From positions 8,164-72,163 of the forward strand of contig FR901744.1 of NCBI GenBank assembly GCA_000437675.1: a DNA stretch of 64,000 nucleotides, read 5' to 3'. The number at the start of each line of letters is the position of its first letter. The first letter of the stretch is position 1. Both the position numbers and the translations under genes were made by a program. Shown here in pieces: positions 19,839 to 30,080 of the stretch. The notes under the pieces are model-generated. The model saw nothing but the letters and a program-made list of their open reading frames with translations, did no database searches and was not told where the DNA came from. The stretch comes from Prevotella sp. CAG:891 (GTDB lineage: Bacteria > Bacteroidota > Bacteroidia > Bacteroidales > Bacteroidaceae).

Positions 19839-19979
19839 GCTTTGAAGAGGTGTTAAACAATAAATTCAAAAGTATTTAGCAATAAAATGTAGCTTGATTC
19901 TTCCTTATTTTGTTGAGAATCAGGATCTTCCGTTTGCAGAATATGAGTATTTTGCCCGGATAAGCTGAAAAATCGTTGC

Positions 19980-20010
19980 CAAAGTTACAGTATTTATTTG
20001 GTTCGATAAA
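19980..20010 (-). promoter_or_regulatory. Distal minus-strand promoter candidate
   Basis: Minus strand: TTTA (20007-20010), a 19-base spacer and a perfect TAACTTTG (19980-19987). About 20 bases around the box (AAAGTTACA[A/G]TATTTATTT) are repeated at the proximal site near 19642. It would start a transcript with a leader of about 400 bases for the WecA-like gene, or a separate RNA. Confidence 0.45.
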
Positions 20011-20096
20011 TCTTAGGCAATAAAATTATGTCATAAAACATATTCTTGTAATATAAAATCTTGCGTTTAAAAAGTCAATAATATAAGAAAGGGCGT

Positions 20097-20126
20097 TTTG
20101 TGTTCTAATTAAAAACTGTAACTTTG
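20097..20126 (+). promoter_or_regulatory. Promoter of panC-panD
   Basis: TTTG (20097-20100), an 18-base spacer and TAACTTTG (20119-20126). Start expected near 20131, which gives panC a leader of about 195 bases. Confidence 0.8.
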
Positions 20127-20160
20127 CAGTCTGTTAAAGCAATATGCCATAAAGTTTGTG

Positions 20161-20247
20161 ATGAAACGTCACAATGAATCGCTGTGGTTGGCTAATGGTC
20201 AATCGGATACTTGCTCAATAAAATTAAGAAAAAGTAGCAGGTGGTAA
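20161..20247 (+). CDS. Possible 28-codon leader ORF upstream of panC
   Basis: Within the panC leader, an ATG at 20161 opens 28 codons (MKRHNESLWLANGQ...SSRW) ending at TAA 20245-20247. It overlaps an inverted repeat TTGTGA (20156-20161) / TCACAA (20169-20174). There is no family match and coding status is unproven. It could equally be chance in an untranslated leader. Confidence 0.2.
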   Translation: MKRHNESLWLANGQSDTCSIKLRKSSRW

Positions 20248-20325
20248 TTGGTTTTTCACCATGAACATATAACATTCGGGCTATTGTAAAAAATCAATCG
20301 ACTCTGAAAACTTATAAAAGTAAAG

Positions 20326-21177
20326 ATGATTGTATTCAATACAAAAAATGAACTTGAGGCTGCTTTGAAATCAGTTCAAGAAGCTGGAGGCAAAGTGGGC
20401 TTAGTGCCGACAATGGGGGCTCTGCATGCAGGACATGCTTCGTTGGTAGAGCGTTCGGTAGCTGAAAATGATAAAACAGTGGTTAGCGTGTTTGTCAATC
20501 CTACGCAATTCAACGATAAGAACGATTTGGAGAACTATCCGCGTACTTTGGAAGCGGATTGTGCTTTGTTAGAATCGTTGGGTGTTGATTATGTGTTTGC
20601 CCCCAGTGTAGAGGAAGTATACCCGGAACCTGACACACGAAGCTTCTCATACCCTCCTATTGATTCGGTGATGGAAGGCGCACGTCGTCCGGGGCATTTC
20701 AATGGAGTCTGCCAAATTGTTAGCAAATTGTTCTATATGGTGAAACCGGATCGTGCATACTTTGGCGAGAAGGATTTTCAACAAATAGCAGTGATTCGTG
20801 CTATGGTGAATGATTTGAAAATTCCTGTTGAGTTGAAACCTTGTCCTATTGTTCGTGAGGAGAGTGGTTTGGCTTTGAGTTCTCGCAATACATTGCTTAC
20901 AGATAGCGAGCGTTCCATTGCTGTTTGCATTTCACAGGCTTTGAAAACAAGCGTTGAATTTGCAAAGTCGCATACTGTGGCCGAAACGCATGACTTAGTT
21001 GTAGGTGCACTTAATGCAACTAACGGACTTGAGGTTGAGTATTTCGAAATAGTGGATGGAATCACACTTCAACCTGTTGATTCTTGGGACGATTCTGATT
21101 TTATTGTGGGTTGTATAACAGTTTATTGTGGTGCTCGCCCTGTTCGACTTATTGACAATATTAAATATAAGGCATAA
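20326..21177 (+). CDS. panC: Pantothenate synthetase
   Basis: Joins pantoate and beta-alanine with ATP to make pantothenate, the precursor of coenzyme A. The 283-residue protein has the nucleotidyl-transferase motif [10 protein letters not shown] (28-37), VFVNPTQFN, the [12 protein letters not shown] pantoate-binding stretch, YFGEKDFQQ and the second ATP motif ALSSRN. panD follows after 30 bases, so substrate supply (beta-alanine) and use are co-expressed. A strong Bacteroidetes promoter and a 195-base leader precede it. Confidence 0.97.
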   Translation: MIVFNTKNELEAALKSVQEAGGKVGLVPTMGALHAGHASLVERSVAENDKTVVSVFVNPTQFNDKNDLENYPRTLEADCALLESLGVDYVFAPSVEEVYPEPDTRSFSYPPIDSVMEGARRPGHFNGVCQIVSKLFYMVKPDRAYFGEKDFQQIAVIRAMVNDLKIPVELKPCPIVREESGLALSSRNTLLTDSERSIAVCISQALKTSVEFAKSHTVAETHDLVVGALNATNGLEVEYFEIVDGITLQPVDSWDDSDFIVGCITVYCGARPVRLIDNIKYKA

Positions 21178-21207
21178 AACTTTTGAACTAAATCAGACCG
21201 AGAAACT

Positions 21208-21555
21208 ATGTTTATAAGTATTTTAAAGTCAAAGATACATTGTGCTAACGTAACTGAGGCCAACTTGCACTATATGGGTAGTATCACTATTGATCAAGAT
21301 CTGATGGATGCAAGTGGTATACTTCCGGGAGAGCATGTACATGTAGTCAATAATAATAATGGTGAGCGCATTGAAACTTATGCGATTGCTGGTCCGCGCA
21401 AGTCAGGTTGCATTTGTCTGAACGGTGCCGCGGCTCGTTTGTTCCAAGTGGGTGACGAGGTTATCATTATGGCTTATGCTCAAATGTCCCCCGAAGAGGC
21501 ATTGACTTTTAAACCGAAAGTTATTTTCCCGACAGGAGAACGTAACGAATTGTAA
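21208..21555 (+). CDS. panD: Aspartate 1-decarboxylase, pyruvoyl-dependent
   Basis: Decarboxylates L-aspartate to beta-alanine for pantothenate synthesis. The 115-residue proenzyme is expected to cleave itself between Gly24 and Ser25 in the motif HYMGSIT, turning Ser25 into the pyruvoyl cofactor. Lys9 (KSKIH), NGER and the NGAAARL segment are conserved active-site parts. Length is slightly short of the E. coli protein but normal for the family. It lies 30 bases after panC and is followed by a strong hairpin. Confidence 0.96.
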   Translation: MFISILKSKIHCANVTEANLHYMGSITIDQDLMDASGILPGEHVHVVNNNNGERIETYAIAGPRKSGCICLNGAAARLFQVGDEVIIMAYAQMSPEEALTFKPKVIFPTGERNEL

Positions 21556-21693
21556 ATGAAAACTTTCAACAGATTTTTATGCAAAGTTAGTGTTTGACAT
21601 AGAGAGTCTTGATGAAGCATTTGCCATCACAGAAAAGTATAACAACTGATTTATTCGTTGAGCTTTATTTCTGTTTCTTTTTCCAATAAAAAT

Positions 21694-21738
21694 AGGAGAT
21701 AAATACTTAAAACTAGTATTTATCTCCTGTTGCTTTTA
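21694..21738 (+). terminator. Terminator between panD and glyA (convergent)
   Basis: AGGAGATAAATACT (21694-21707) pairs with AGTATTTATCTCCT (21715-21728). TGCTTTTATC follows on the plus strand and A-rich DNA precedes it, so it may act in both directions. Confidence 0.75.
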
Positions 21739-21782
21739 TCTTGCGTATAAGGCAAGGAGTTTTTGCATTTTAATGATATGTG

Positions 21783-23063
21783 TTACCAGGCAAACAAAGG
21801 ATACTTTTTCATCGTTTCGTTTACTCGGTTACGTACCTTTGCAATAACTTCTTCGTTTTCCGGATCGTTTAAAACAATTTCAATCATTTCTGCAATCTCA
21901 ACCATTAAATCCTCCTTGGCACCGCGGGTAGTAATGGCAGGTGTTCCTAAACGAATACCTGATGTTTGGAATGCAGAACGAGTGTCGAATGGCACTATAT
22001 TCTTATTTACAGTGATATCAGCAGCTACTAAAGCATTTTCAGCAACTTTACCGGTTAACTCGGGGTATTTTGAACGCAGGTCTACTAACATAGAGTGGTT
22101 ATCTGTACCTCCACTAACAATAGTAAAGCCGCGTTTCATTAGTTCTTCAGCCAAACATGCTGCATTTTTCTTTACTTGAATAGCATATTCTTTGAATGAA
22201 GGTTGAAGAGCTTCTCCAAAAGCTACGGCTTTAGCTGCAATAACATGTTCAAGCGGTCCTCCTTGAGTTCCAGGGAATACTGCACTATTGATGATTTGGC
22301 TCATCATTTTTGTAACGCCTTTGGGAGTTTTGAGTCCCCAGGGATTTTCAAAGTCTTTTCCCATGAGAATCAAACCACCGCGTGGACCACGCAATGTTTT
22401 GTGTGTGGTTGTTGTTACAATATGTGCATATTTGATGGGATTGTCGAGCAAACCAGCTGCAATTAAACCGGCGGGATGAGCCATATCAACCATAAGTATG
22501 GCACCTACCTTGTCTGCAATTTCGCGCATACGGGCATAATCCCATTCACGGCTATAAGCAGATCCACCACCGACAATGAGTTTCGGTTTGTGTTCAAGAG
22601 CCAAAGCTTCCATTTCATCATAATCAACCCGTTGAGTTTCTTTGTTCAAATTATAACCTATGGGGTTGTAGAGAATACCAGAAGTATTGACTTTAGAACC
22701 ATGTGACAGGTGACCGCCATGATCCAGATTAAGTCCCATAAAGGTATCTCCAGGTTTCAATACTGCAAGAAAAACTGCAGCATTGGCTTGGGCGCCAGAG
22801 TGTGGTTGAACGTTAACAAATTCAGCGTCGAAAAGTTTTTTTGCCCGTTCTATAGCTAAAGTTTCAGTTTGGTCGACAATGCCGCAACCTCCGTAATAGC
22901 GTTTTCCGGGATATCCTTCAGCATACTTATTAGTAAGCCATGAGCCCATAGCTTGCATAACTTCATCGCTTACAAAGTTTTCGGAAGCAATTAATTCGAT
23001 GCCGCGAAGTTGGCGCTGATGTTCAGCCTCAATGAGGTTGAAAATTTCTGTGTCTTTTTGCAT
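21783..23063 (-). CDS. glyA: Serine hydroxymethyltransferase
   Basis: PLP enzyme that converts serine and tetrahydrofolate to glycine and methylene-tetrahydrofolate, the main one-carbon source. The 426-residue protein carries the cofactor lysine in [13 protein letters not shown], plus [10 protein letters not shown], the YPGKRYYGG signature and VDMAHPAG. It is the last gene of pyrB-pyrI-flavin reductase-glyA; the flavin reductase gene ends 26 bases upstream. The intergenic hairpin at 21694 probably ends this transcript too. Confidence 0.97.
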   Translation of the reverse strand: MQKDTEIFNLIEAEHQRQLRGIELIASENFVSDEVMQAMGSWLTNKYAEGYPGKRYYGGCGIVDQTETLAIERAKKLFDAEFVNVQPHSGAQANAAVFLAVLKPGDTFMGLNLDHGGHLSHGSKVNTSGILYNPIGYNLNKETQRVDYDEMEALALEHKPKLIVGGGSAYSREWDYARMREIADKVGAILMVDMAHPAGLIAAGLLDNPIKYAHIVTTTTHKTLRGPRGGLILMGKDFENPWGLKTPKGVTKMMSQIINSAVFPGTQGGPLEHVIAAKAVAFGEALQPSFKEYAIQVKKNAACLAEELMKRGFTIVSGGTDNHSMLVDLRSKYPELTGKVAENALVAADITVNKNIVPFDTRSAFQTSGIRLGTPAITTRGAKEDLMVEIAEMIEIVLNDPENEEVIAKVRNRVNETMKKYPLFAW

Positions 23064-23089
23064 GTTAATTGATTGTTAGGGTTAGTAGG

Positions 23090-23647
23090 TTATTTTTTTA
23101 CGGAAAATCCGAATGTTCCGATTAGCTCGCCCAAACCATAATATGCACCGTGGACATAAACGAGTGGATTGCTTTTATCAAGATGCCATTTGCCAGTTTC
23201 GTCAAGATAGCGATCGTCAGCCTGCACATTGAGTACTTCTGCAATAAACATATCGTGCGATCCCAAAGATATAATTTCTTTGACTCTGCATTCAATGCTT
23301 AATGGTGATTCTGCTATAATAGGTGCTTGTATGCACGCTGCTGGTAGGGGAGTGAGTTTTGTTTCGTCGAACTTTTTGTAATCACGTCCTGAACGCACAC
23401 CACACCAATCAGTTGCATTTGCCATATCAACTGTGGTTAGATTGATGCAGAACTCCATATCTTTTTTAATGAGTTGATAGGAGTGACGTTCTGGACGGAC
23501 TGAAATATAGCACATGGCAGGGTTGGTGCAAATTGTGCCAGCCCATGCCACAGTGAAGATATTATACTCTGATGGTGTAGATCCACAGGAAACAAGCAAC
23601 GCGGGAAGAGGATAAATCATAGTTCCCGGTTTCCAGTTCATTTTCAT
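23090..23647 (-). CDS. Flavin reductase family protein
   Basis: A 185-residue FMN-binding split-barrel protein of the flavin-reductase-like family, cytoplasmic. Typical features are the early PLPALLVSCG strand, NIFTVAWAGTICTNPAMCYISV and the RHSYQLI segment, followed by NLTTVDMANATDWCGVRSGRDYKKF in pieces along the FMN site. The specific substrate is unknown; members reduce flavins or act as small FMN oxidoreductases. It sits between pyrI (21 bases) and glyA (26 bases), an order I recall from other Bacteroidales, but no link to pyrimidine or glycine metabolism is established. Confidence 0.85.
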   Translation of the reverse strand: MKMNWKPGTMIYPLPALLVSCGSTPSEYNIFTVAWAGTICTNPAMCYISVRPERHSYQLIKKDMEFCINLTTVDMANATDWCGVRSGRDYKKFDETKLTPLPAACIQAPIIAESPLSIECRVKEIISLGSHDMFIAEVLNVQADDRYLDETGKWHLDKSNPLVYVHGAYYGLGELIGTFGFSVKK

Positions 23648-23668
23648 GTTTGATTGTTTTACGACAGA

Positions 23669-24124
23669 CTACACTAATCTTATGTTATCTAAAGATTGTT
23701 CTTTTTCGCAATAATGGCATTTAATGCATCCGCGCTCTGATGGAACTACATGGAAGTGAGTTTCCATGGGTTCATTATTGGTAATGCATTTGGGGTTAGC
23801 GCATTTTACGATACCAAGAATTTCATCAGGTAAAGTTACGCATTTTTTCTCTGCAACTTCATAGTCGCGTATGATGCAAAGTGTTACATTAGGGGTAATG
23901 ACACTTAATCTATTTAATTCTGCATCAGAGAAAAATTTATCAGAAACCTTAATGATACTTTTATTGCCCATTTTTGAACTGGGTAAATTATAGCCAATCA
24001 TAATAGGGGTAGTAATAGTATCCAGATGTAAAAGTCGGATTACATCAAAAATCTTATTAGAAGGAATATGATCAATAACGGTACCATTTTCAATGGCAGC
24101 CACCATGAGTTCTTGACGTTTCAT
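23669..24124 (-). CDS. pyrI: Aspartate carbamoyltransferase regulatory subunit
   Basis: Zinc-containing regulatory chain of aspartate transcarbamoylase; it binds ATP and CTP and conveys allosteric control to PyrB. The 151-residue protein has the N-terminal nucleotide-binding half ([19 protein letters not shown]) and a C-terminal zinc domain with four Cys ligands in the pattern CxxxxC ... CxxC (CANPKC and CIKCHYC). It lies 33 bases after pyrB, as usual. Its presence predicts a feedback-regulated dodecameric ATCase. Confidence 0.95.
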   Translation of the reverse strand: MKRQELMVAAIENGTVIDHIPSNKIFDVIRLLHLDTITTPIMIGYNLPSSKMGNKSIIKVSDKFFSDAELNRLSVITPNVTLCIIRDYEVAEKKCVTLPDEILGIVKCANPKCITNNEPMETHFHVVPSERGCIKCHYCEKEQSLDNIRLV

Positions 24125-24157
24125 TATAAGACAATGTTACTAAGTTGTGGTAAAAAA

Positions 24158-25090
24158 TTAGTGTTTAATATCATCAAGGCTTATGCCCAATACATCACAG
24201 ATGATGGCTTGTCGGGCATATAAGCCATTGCGTGCCTGCTCGAAATAATATGCATGTGGATCATTGTCAACATCGTAGTCAATTTCGTTGACACGAGGTA
24301 GTGGATGCAAAATTTTCATATTTTCTCGAGCTTTCTCAAGCATTGATGCACGCAAAATATAAACGTCTTTTACCCGTTCATATTCCATAGGATCAGTAAA
24401 GCGTTCGCGCTGTACACGAGTCATATATAAGATGTCTGCATTGCTTATCACATCTGCATTGAAGTCGTTGTGCTCTTCAAACTTTATGTTGTTTTCTTTG
24501 CAGAAATCTTTGTATTCGTTGGGTAAGGAAAGTTCTTCGGGAGCAATAAAGTGAAGCGTAGGATTGAAATGTCGGAGAGCCATTATCAAGGAATGAACAG
24601 TTCTTCCGTATTTTAAGTCGCCTACCAAGTAAATATTGAGGTTTTCAAGCGTTCCCTGTGTTTTGTATATGCTGTATAAGTCAAGCATGGTTTGAGTGGG
24701 GTGTTGATTAGCACCATCACCTGCATTGATAACGGGAACAGGTGAAACTTCACTGGCATAACGAGCTGCACCTTCTAAATAATGACGCATCACAATAACA
24801 TCAGCGTAATTGCTTACCATCATGATGGTGTCTTTCAGGGTCTCTCCTTTTGTAGAACTGGTTACTTTCGGATCTGTAAACCCAATAACTCTAGCTCCTA
24901 ATCTATTAGCTGCTGTTTCGAACGATAAACGTGTACGCGTAGATGGTTCAAAAAATAAAGTTGCCACAACACGATCATCCAAAATTTTGCGGTTTGGATG
25001 CTTCTCAAATTCCTGTGCCATATAAATAAGGTACATGATTTTGTCTTTACTTAAATTGGCAATGCTCACTAAACTACGGTTCTCATTCAT
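24158..25090 (-). CDS. pyrB: Aspartate carbamoyltransferase catalytic subunit
   Basis: Condenses carbamoyl phosphate with aspartate, the first committed step of pyrimidine synthesis. The 310-residue protein has the carbamoyl-phosphate motif [13 protein letters not shown] (46-58), the HPTQ signature and the C-terminal aspartate-site residues [10 protein letters not shown]. Start [10 protein letters not shown] is typical. It is the first gene of a four-gene operon with pyrI, the flavin reductase gene and glyA. A weak TAATTTTA box about 35 bases upstream might serve as promoter. Confidence 0.97.
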   Translation of the reverse strand: MNENRSLVSIANLSKDKIMYLIYMAQEFEKHPNRKILDDRVVATLFFEPSTRTRLSFETAANRLGARVIGFTDPKVTSSTKGETLKDTIMMVSNYADVIVMRHYLEGAARYASEVSPVPVINAGDGANQHPTQTMLDLYSIYKTQGTLENLNIYLVGDLKYGRTVHSLIMALRHFNPTLHFIAPEELSLPNEYKDFCKENNIKFEEHNDFNADVISNADILYMTRVQRERFTDPMEYERVKDVYILRASMLEKARENMKILHPLPRVNEIDYDVDNDPHAYYFEQARNGLYARQAIICDVLGISLDDIKH

Positions 25091-25239
25091 AGCTATATCG
25101 AAATTTACTTTATTTTGGCTGTAAAATTATAGATTTATTTCGTAAGAATGCTGTTTTGTTCAATAAAAAACAATAGGATGCGAAGAATAAATTATTTATA
25201 TGTATTAATTGAACATTTTTAAAATAGCTGATTATTGGA

Positions 25240-26559
25240 TTAGGCAGAATGTCCTGATATATCATTTGCCTTTTGTAAGTAAGTAAGCAAATCTGCAACT
25301 ATGAATGAACTTCCACCGATGTAAATGCAATCATTCTTATCTGCACATTTTACAGCTTCACTGTATGCTTCTTCAACATTAGGATAAAAAGCACCATGAA
25401 GTTCATTTTTAATACCGATTTCGTTCACTGTTTCTGCTTTCATTGCACGTCTTACAGATGCTTGGGTCCAATAATACGTAGCATTTTTTGGTAAATGAGC
25501 TATGACAGCATCTACGTTTTTGTCAGTTGCCATACCAAAGACTATATGCAATTTATGAACCTTTTTTGCTATATCATCAAGTTGCTTTGCCAAATAGGTC
25601 CATCCTCCAACATTATGTCCAGTGTCGCAAATAATTTGGGGATTGTTCTGCAATATCTGCCATCTTCCTTGTAAGCCTGTCGACTTGCAAACATATTTAA
25701 ACCCATACGCAACGTCTTCTGCTGTTAGGTTGAAGATAGGCCTGATTAAATTGATTGCGTTTAAGATTGTATTTGTGTTTTTTACCTGACATTCGCCAGT
25801 AAGTTCGCCAAGAATATTGCCCCAGTGTACAGTTTTGTACAAGCGCATATTATCTTCTGTTGTTTCAGAGGATAAAACTTCTTGCTGTTCTTCAGCGAAT
25901 AGAATAGGACTGTTTGTTAAATCTGCTTGATGCTGAAAAGTGGTTTTAGTTTCAGGATGTGATTCACCTATTACTACGGGAACATTCGATTTGATTATTC
26001 CTGCTTTTTCTGCAGCGATTTCAGCAAGTGTGTTTCCTAGAAATTGTGTATGGTCGAAACTTATATTTGTAATGATAGAAAGTATTGGGGTAATGATATT
26101 AGTACAGTCTAATCGGCCACCAAGTCCAACCTCTATAACAGCGATGTCAACCTTGTTGTCTGCAAAATATTTAAAAGCCAATGCTGTAGTTAGTTCAAAA
26201 AACGAAGGATGCAGAGGTTCGAAGTAAGAACGTTCGTTTTCAACAAAGTCTATTACATATTGCTCAGGAATCATTTGTCCATTGATTCGGATCCTTTCTC
26301 TAAAGTCAATGAGGTGAGGAGAGGTATACAATCCGACTTTAAGCCCTTTATGCTGTAGTATAGCAGCAATTGTATGAGCACAACTTCCCTTTCCGTTTGT
26401 TCCTGCTACATGAATAGAACGGAACTGTCGATGGGGGTGATTAAAATGTTCATCAAGTTTTTGAGTCGTGCTTAAACCTTCTTTATAAGCTGCTCCACCC
26501 ACTTGTTGGAATAAGGGGGCAGCCTCATATAAATAGTTAATAGTTTCCTGGTAATTCAT
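25240..26559 (-). CDS. folC: Bifunctional folylpolyglutamate synthase / dihydrofolate synthase
   Basis: Adds glutamate to dihydropteroate and then to folates, keeping them in the cell. I chose the ATG at 26559 (MNYQETINYLYEAAP) as in homologues; an in-frame ATG at 26592 lies inside the dnaJ terminator stem. The 439-residue protein has the Mur-ligase P-loop AGTNGKGS, YTSPHL, the EVGLGGRLDCTN motif and HNVGG in the C-terminal domain. It lies between dnaJ and pyrB in the same direction and is separated from dnaJ by a strong terminator. Confidence 0.95.
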   Translation of the reverse strand: MNYQETINYLYEAAPLFQQVGGAAYKEGLSTTQKLDEHFNHPHRQFRSIHVAGTNGKGSCAHTIAAILQHKGLKVGLYTSPHLIDFRERIRINGQMIPEQYVIDFVENERSYFEPLHPSFFELTTALAFKYFADNKVDIAVIEVGLGGRLDCTNIITPILSIITNISFDHTQFLGNTLAEIAAEKAGIIKSNVPVVIGESHPETKTTFQHQADLTNSPILFAEEQQEVLSSETTEDNMRLYKTVHWGNILGELTGECQVKNTNTILNAINLIRPIFNLTAEDVAYGFKYVCKSTGLQGRWQILQNNPQIICDTGHNVGGWTYLAKQLDDIAKKVHKLHIVFGMATDKNVDAVIAHLPKNATYYWTQASVRRAMKAETVNEIGIKNELHGAFYPNVEEAYSEAVKCADKNDCIYIGGSSFIVADLLTYLQKANDISGHSA

Positions 26560-26582
26560 TGAATAAAGCTTTTTTATAAAAA

Positions 26583-26651
26583 AACTTCCCACACAATATC
26601 ATAAATACTTCTTGATTAAAAAAGTAATATATGATATTGTGTAGGAAGTTT
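26583..26651 (-). terminator. Terminator of dnaJ
   Basis: AACTTCCCACACAATATCAT (26583-26602) pairs with ATGATATTGTGTAGGAAGTT (26631-26650) with one mismatch, a 28-base loop and a long T-run on the minus strand (TTTTTTTAT). One of the strongest stems in the window. Confidence 0.9.
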
Positions 26652-26654
26652 TAA

Positions 26655-27818
26655 TTATTTGTTGAAATAGTTCCTGAATGCATTGAATATTTTGGTTTTA
26701 ATACCTTCAGAAGGTTTCATATTGTCAGAATCTTTCATTGATTCAAAATTATGTAACTCAGTTTTGTCAAGAGTCTCAGGAATGTAAACACTGATGTTTA
26801 CTACTATATCACCCTGTCCGTAGCCATATCCAGGAACAGCAGGTAATCCTTTTCCACGAAGACGCAGGGCAGTGCCTGGTTGAGTTCCAGGTTCAATCTT
26901 AATTCTTGCTTTCTTTGTAAGGGTTGGAATCTCAATCGTATCACCTAACGTTGCTTGTGGAACTGTGAGTAAAAGGTTATATATCAAATCAGTTTCATCG
27001 CGGATGAAGTCAGCGTGAGGAATTTCCTCAATAATTACCTGAATGTCACCAGGAACGCCACCATGTCGTGCAGCATTACCTTTTTGAGGAACATTTAGCA
27101 TCATGCCTTCAGCTACACCCGCAGGAATTTTGATTTCTACGATTTCTTCGCCTGCAGTTACACCTTCACCATTGCAGTGTTTACATTTATGTGTGATAAT
27201 TACACCTTCGCCATGACATTTAGGACAAGTCTCTTGCGATTGCATAATACCCATGAACGTTTGGCGTGTGCGAACAACTGATCCCTGACCATTACATGTA
27301 GGGCAAGTTTCAGGGCTATGTCCCTTTTCGCATCCATTGCCATTACATTCCGGACACGTAACATCCTTTTTGACCTTGAATTTTTTGACAACGCCAGTTG
27401 AGATTTCTTCAAGTGTCAAACGGACTTTCATGCGCATATCAGCTCCTTTAAAACGGCGCGGTTGTGAGGATGAACGTCCTCCAAATCCACCGAATCCGCC
27501 GAAACCATTTCCAAAAATGTCGCCAAATTGCTGGAAGATGTCATTAATATCCATACCTCCTGCGCTAAAACCACCGAAACCTCCAGCTCCGTTGACACCT
27601 TCAGCTCCAAATTGGTCATAGCGCGCTCTTTTGTCGGGATCGCGTAATACATCGTATGCTTCAGCAGCCTGTTTGAATTTTTCTTCAGCTTCTTTGCTTC
27701 CTGGGTTACGATCAGGATGCCATTTGATGGCAACTTTTTTGTAAGCCTTCTTGATTTCATCAGCTGAAGCATTACGTTCTACGCCTAATATTTTATAATA
27801 GTCTTTTTCTTCGGCCAT
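26655..27818 (-). CDS. dnaJ: Chaperone protein DnaJ
   Basis: Hsp40 co-chaperone that feeds unfolded proteins to DnaK and stimulates its ATPase. The ATG at 27818 ([13 protein letters not shown]) is the standard start; an upstream in-frame ATG at 27845 adds nine residues and is less likely. The 387-residue protein has the J domain with HPD (KWHPDRN), a Gly/Phe-rich linker, four CxxCxGxG-type zinc repeats ([32 protein letters not shown]) and the C-terminal substrate domain. It lies 119 bases after grpE. dnaK is not in the window. Confidence 0.97.
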   Translation of the reverse strand: MAEEKDYYKILGVERNASADEIKKAYKKVAIKWHPDRNPGSKEAEEKFKQAAEAYDVLRDPDKRARYDQFGAEGVNGAGGFGGFSAGGMDINDIFQQFGDIFGNGFGGFGGFGGRSSSQPRRFKGADMRMKVRLTLEEISTGVVKKFKVKKDVTCPECNGNGCEKGHSPETCPTCNGQGSVVRTRQTFMGIMQSQETCPKCHGEGVIITHKCKHCNGEGVTAGEEIVEIKIPAGVAEGMMLNVPQKGNAARHGGVPGDIQVIIEEIPHADFIRDETDLIYNLLLTVPQATLGDTIEIPTLTKKARIKIEPGTQPGTALRLRGKGLPAVPGYGYGQGDIVVNISVYIPETLDKTELHNFESMKDSDNMKPSEGIKTKIFNAFRNYFNK

Positions 27819-27937
27819 AGGTTTGTTGATTTTGAGATGCATCAATTACTTGCTGCAGTCTCTGCTCATATTTAATTGAAGCAAACTACAAAGCAGAAGT
27901 ATGTATTGCTTGTAGTATAGAGTTATTCGTAATAATA

Positions 27938-28510
27938 TTATTGTCCAACGACAACTTTGGCATGACGAATAACTTTCTCGTTTAAGAGGTAGCCAGTTTG
28001 AACACAATCAATGACATGATTTTTCTGATCTTCTTCCTGTGCAGGAATCATAGCTACTGCCTCATGAAAATCGGTATCAAAGGCTTTACCGATGGTGTCA
28101 ATTCTTTGAAGTCCTTGAGCTGCCAATGATTTGTTAAGTTTGTCAATAATAAGTGCTACTCCTTCTTTAAGAGTTTCAATATCATCGCTCTTTTCAATGT
28201 TGGCAGCCGCGCGTTCTAAGTCGTCCAATACTGGAAGTAAAGCGGTAAGAACCTTTTCTCCACCATTTAAAATGAGTTCGGTCTTTTCTTTTAGTGTGCG
28301 TTTGCGGTAGTTGTCAAATTCGGCAACTTGACGCAGATACTTATCCTTTAAATTTTCAATCTCCGCTGCCATAGCTGACATTTTGTCTGCATCTGACATT
28401 TCTGCTTCACCTTGAGGCGTGTTTTCAGCATCGGTTTCAGTATTCACCTGTTCATTCTGAATAACTTCCTCTTTATCTAAATCTAAAGTTTCTTTTGCTT
28501 CTTTATTCAT
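27938..28510 (-). CDS. grpE: Nucleotide exchange factor GrpE
   Basis: Releases ADP from DnaK during the chaperone cycle. The 190-residue protein has an acidic disordered N-terminus (1-45), a long coiled-coil helix (about 48-95, LKDKYLRQVAEFDNYRKRT) and the compact beta domain ending HEAVAMIP...VIRHAKVVVGQ. Length is normal. It is followed by dnaJ. No heat-shock-type inverted repeat (CIRCE) or clear promoter was found in the 87-base gap before it. Confidence 0.96.
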   Translation of the reverse strand: MNKEAKETLDLDKEEVIQNEQVNTETDAENTPQGEAEMSDADKMSAMAAEIENLKDKYLRQVAEFDNYRKRTLKEKTELILNGGEKVLTALLPVLDDLERAAANIEKSDDIETLKEGVALIIDKLNKSLAAQGLQRIDTIGKAFDTDFHEAVAMIPAQEEDQKNHVIDCVQTGYLLNEKVIRHAKVVVGQ

Positions 28511-28597
28511 GATTCCAATTATTGTTTACCTATTGTTATGCAAAAAATGTGCCAATAGTATATTTATGACAATGGGGCAGACAAATTATATTGCTAA

Positions 28598-29161
28598 TTA
28601 GTGGCTAATTAGTTGAAGAAACTCAGATCTGGTCTTTGCTTGAGTAAATGCTCCGCTAAAGTCTGAGGTTGTTGTAATTGAGTTGTCCTTTTCAACACCT
28701 CTCATTTGCATGCACATGTGTTTAGCTTCAATAACTACCATGACGCCTAATGGAGAAAGTGCTTCTTCAATACAGTTCTTAATCTGTAATGTCATTCTTT
28801 CCTGCACTTGCAAACGATGTGAAAATATATCTACTACGCGAGCAATTTTAGATAATCCCGTTATATATCCGTTGGGTATGTAGGCCACATGTACTTTGCC
28901 GTAGAAAGGGAGCATGTGATGTTCGCAAAGCGAGTAAAAGTTGATGTCTTTTACAATTACCATTTGGTTGTAGGGCTCCTCAAATTTTGCAGAAAGAAGC
29001 ACTTCTTTAGGGTCCATTTCGTAGCCCCGAGTCAGTGTCTGCATAGCTTTGGCAACTCTTAAGGGAGTTTTTACAAGGCCCTCACGCGTTGGGTCTTCGC
29101 CTAATAATTTGAGAATTTCAAGATAATGATGCTGTAATTTTTCGATTCTATCCATCATCAA
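28598..29161 (-). CDS. folE: GTP cyclohydrolase I
   Basis: Converts GTP to dihydroneopterin triphosphate, the first step of folate synthesis. The 187-residue protein shows the zinc ligands in [11 protein letters not shown] and the later Cys-containing [10 protein letters not shown], with EDPTREGL near the start and [10 protein letters not shown] in the active site. It starts MMMDRIEK, so the exact initiating Met is ambiguous by two codons. It lies 138 bases after the SPOR gene, in the same direction as tpiA. Confidence 0.96.
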   Translation of the reverse strand: MMMDRIEKLQHHYLEILKLLGEDPTREGLVKTPLRVAKAMQTLTRGYEMDPKEVLLSAKFEEPYNQMVIVKDINFYSLCEHHMLPFYGKVHVAYIPNGYITGLSKIARVVDIFSHRLQVQERMTLQIKNCIEEALSPLGVMVVIEAKHMCMQMRGVEKDNSITTTSDFSGAFTQAKTRSEFLQLISH

Positions 29162-29299
29162 GTTTTTTGATTAGATCTGATTTTGCAGATTTACCATTTT
29201 GAAGAATGGCAATTGAGTGAACTTAAATGTTGTGTATTTCCATTGCTGTATTGTTGAATGCTTGTGTGCCTCCAATGCAATAGGAAATTGAAGTTTTGA

Positions 29300-29854
29300 T
29301 TAGTAAGGTAAATTAACCTCAGATGATACTATGCGAACCTCATACGTAAAATGAGCAGAACGTATTAGGTTTACATATTTTTGTGCATCTTGTCTACTCT
29401 TAAAGTCTCCTACATTTGTAACCCAACGAGGTGCTATAAAACTTGTATAGATTGATAGCTCTGGAAATTTGTTGCGACATTTTTCACCCATTTGTATGGC
29501 TTTGGTTTTATCCTTACGCGAATTTCCACCTGTAAAAATGCAGATTCTGTACCCGCGTGCTTTATGTCTTCCACGGGTAGCGTAAGTTCCCTTTTTGGTG
29601 TTTGATTTTATGTCTTCCGACGGTTTGCTTGTCGAATGGATGTGTTCTGCAGCAGTTGTATCCTTATTTCCCGTATGCTGTTGCGTATGGTTGGGTACAG
29701 TGTTATTGATAATTTGTTCAATTTGCTCCGACTGTGTAATGATAACAGTGCCTTTGCTTTTTTCCTGTTTGCGCAATTTTTCTGTCAAAGTTGATTGTGC
29801 ACAAACAGAGTTTGCATTAACACACACTAAAACTAGTAGGGGAATGAGTCTCAT
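29300..29854 (-). CDS. SPOR domain-containing exported protein
   Basis: A 184-residue exported protein: a signal peptide ends near NSVCAQ (about residue 20), followed by a disordered Thr/Gln/Lys-rich linker (30-95) and a C-terminal SPOR-like domain (about 100-178, GYRICIFTGGNSRKDKTKA ... PRWVTNVGDFKSRQDAQ). SPOR domains bind denuded peptidoglycan at division sites. The Cys in VCAQ is near the cleavage site but does not form a clear lipobox. It lies between tpiA and folE, an order I recall from other Bacteroidales. Confidence 0.82.
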   Translation of the reverse strand: MRLIPLLVLVCVNANSVCAQSTLTEKLRKQEKSKGTVIITQSEQIEQIINNTVPNHTQQHTGNKDTTAAEHIHSTSKPSEDIKSNTKKGTYATRGRHKARGYRICIFTGGNSRKDKTKAIQMGEKCRNKFPELSIYTSFIAPRWVTNVGDFKSRQDAQKYVNLIRSAHFTYEVRIVSSEVNLPY

Positions 29855-30008
29855 TGGTATTTTGTTAAAAGGGTGTTTAAAAGAGAGTTATTCTTTATTG
29901 AGCAAATTATTCATACACTGTAAAGCACGATATTTTATGTTGATGCCTTATTACACTAAGAATGAAGTAAGCATTCTTGTTTGAATAAAATATCAGTGTG
30001 AATATTTA

Positions 30009-30062
30009 TCAAGAACATAAGAAGTACTTGAATCCCAGTGGAATGTACCCTTATGTTCTTGA
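30009..30062 (-). terminator. Terminator of tpiA
   Basis: TCAAGAACATAAG (30009-30021) pairs with CTTATGTTCTTGA (30050-30062). GTAC on each side extends the stem inward. It lies 18 bases after the tpiA stop. The T-tract on the minus strand is poor. Confidence 0.65.
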
Positions 30063-30080
30063 TTGTAGAAATATCAGAGA

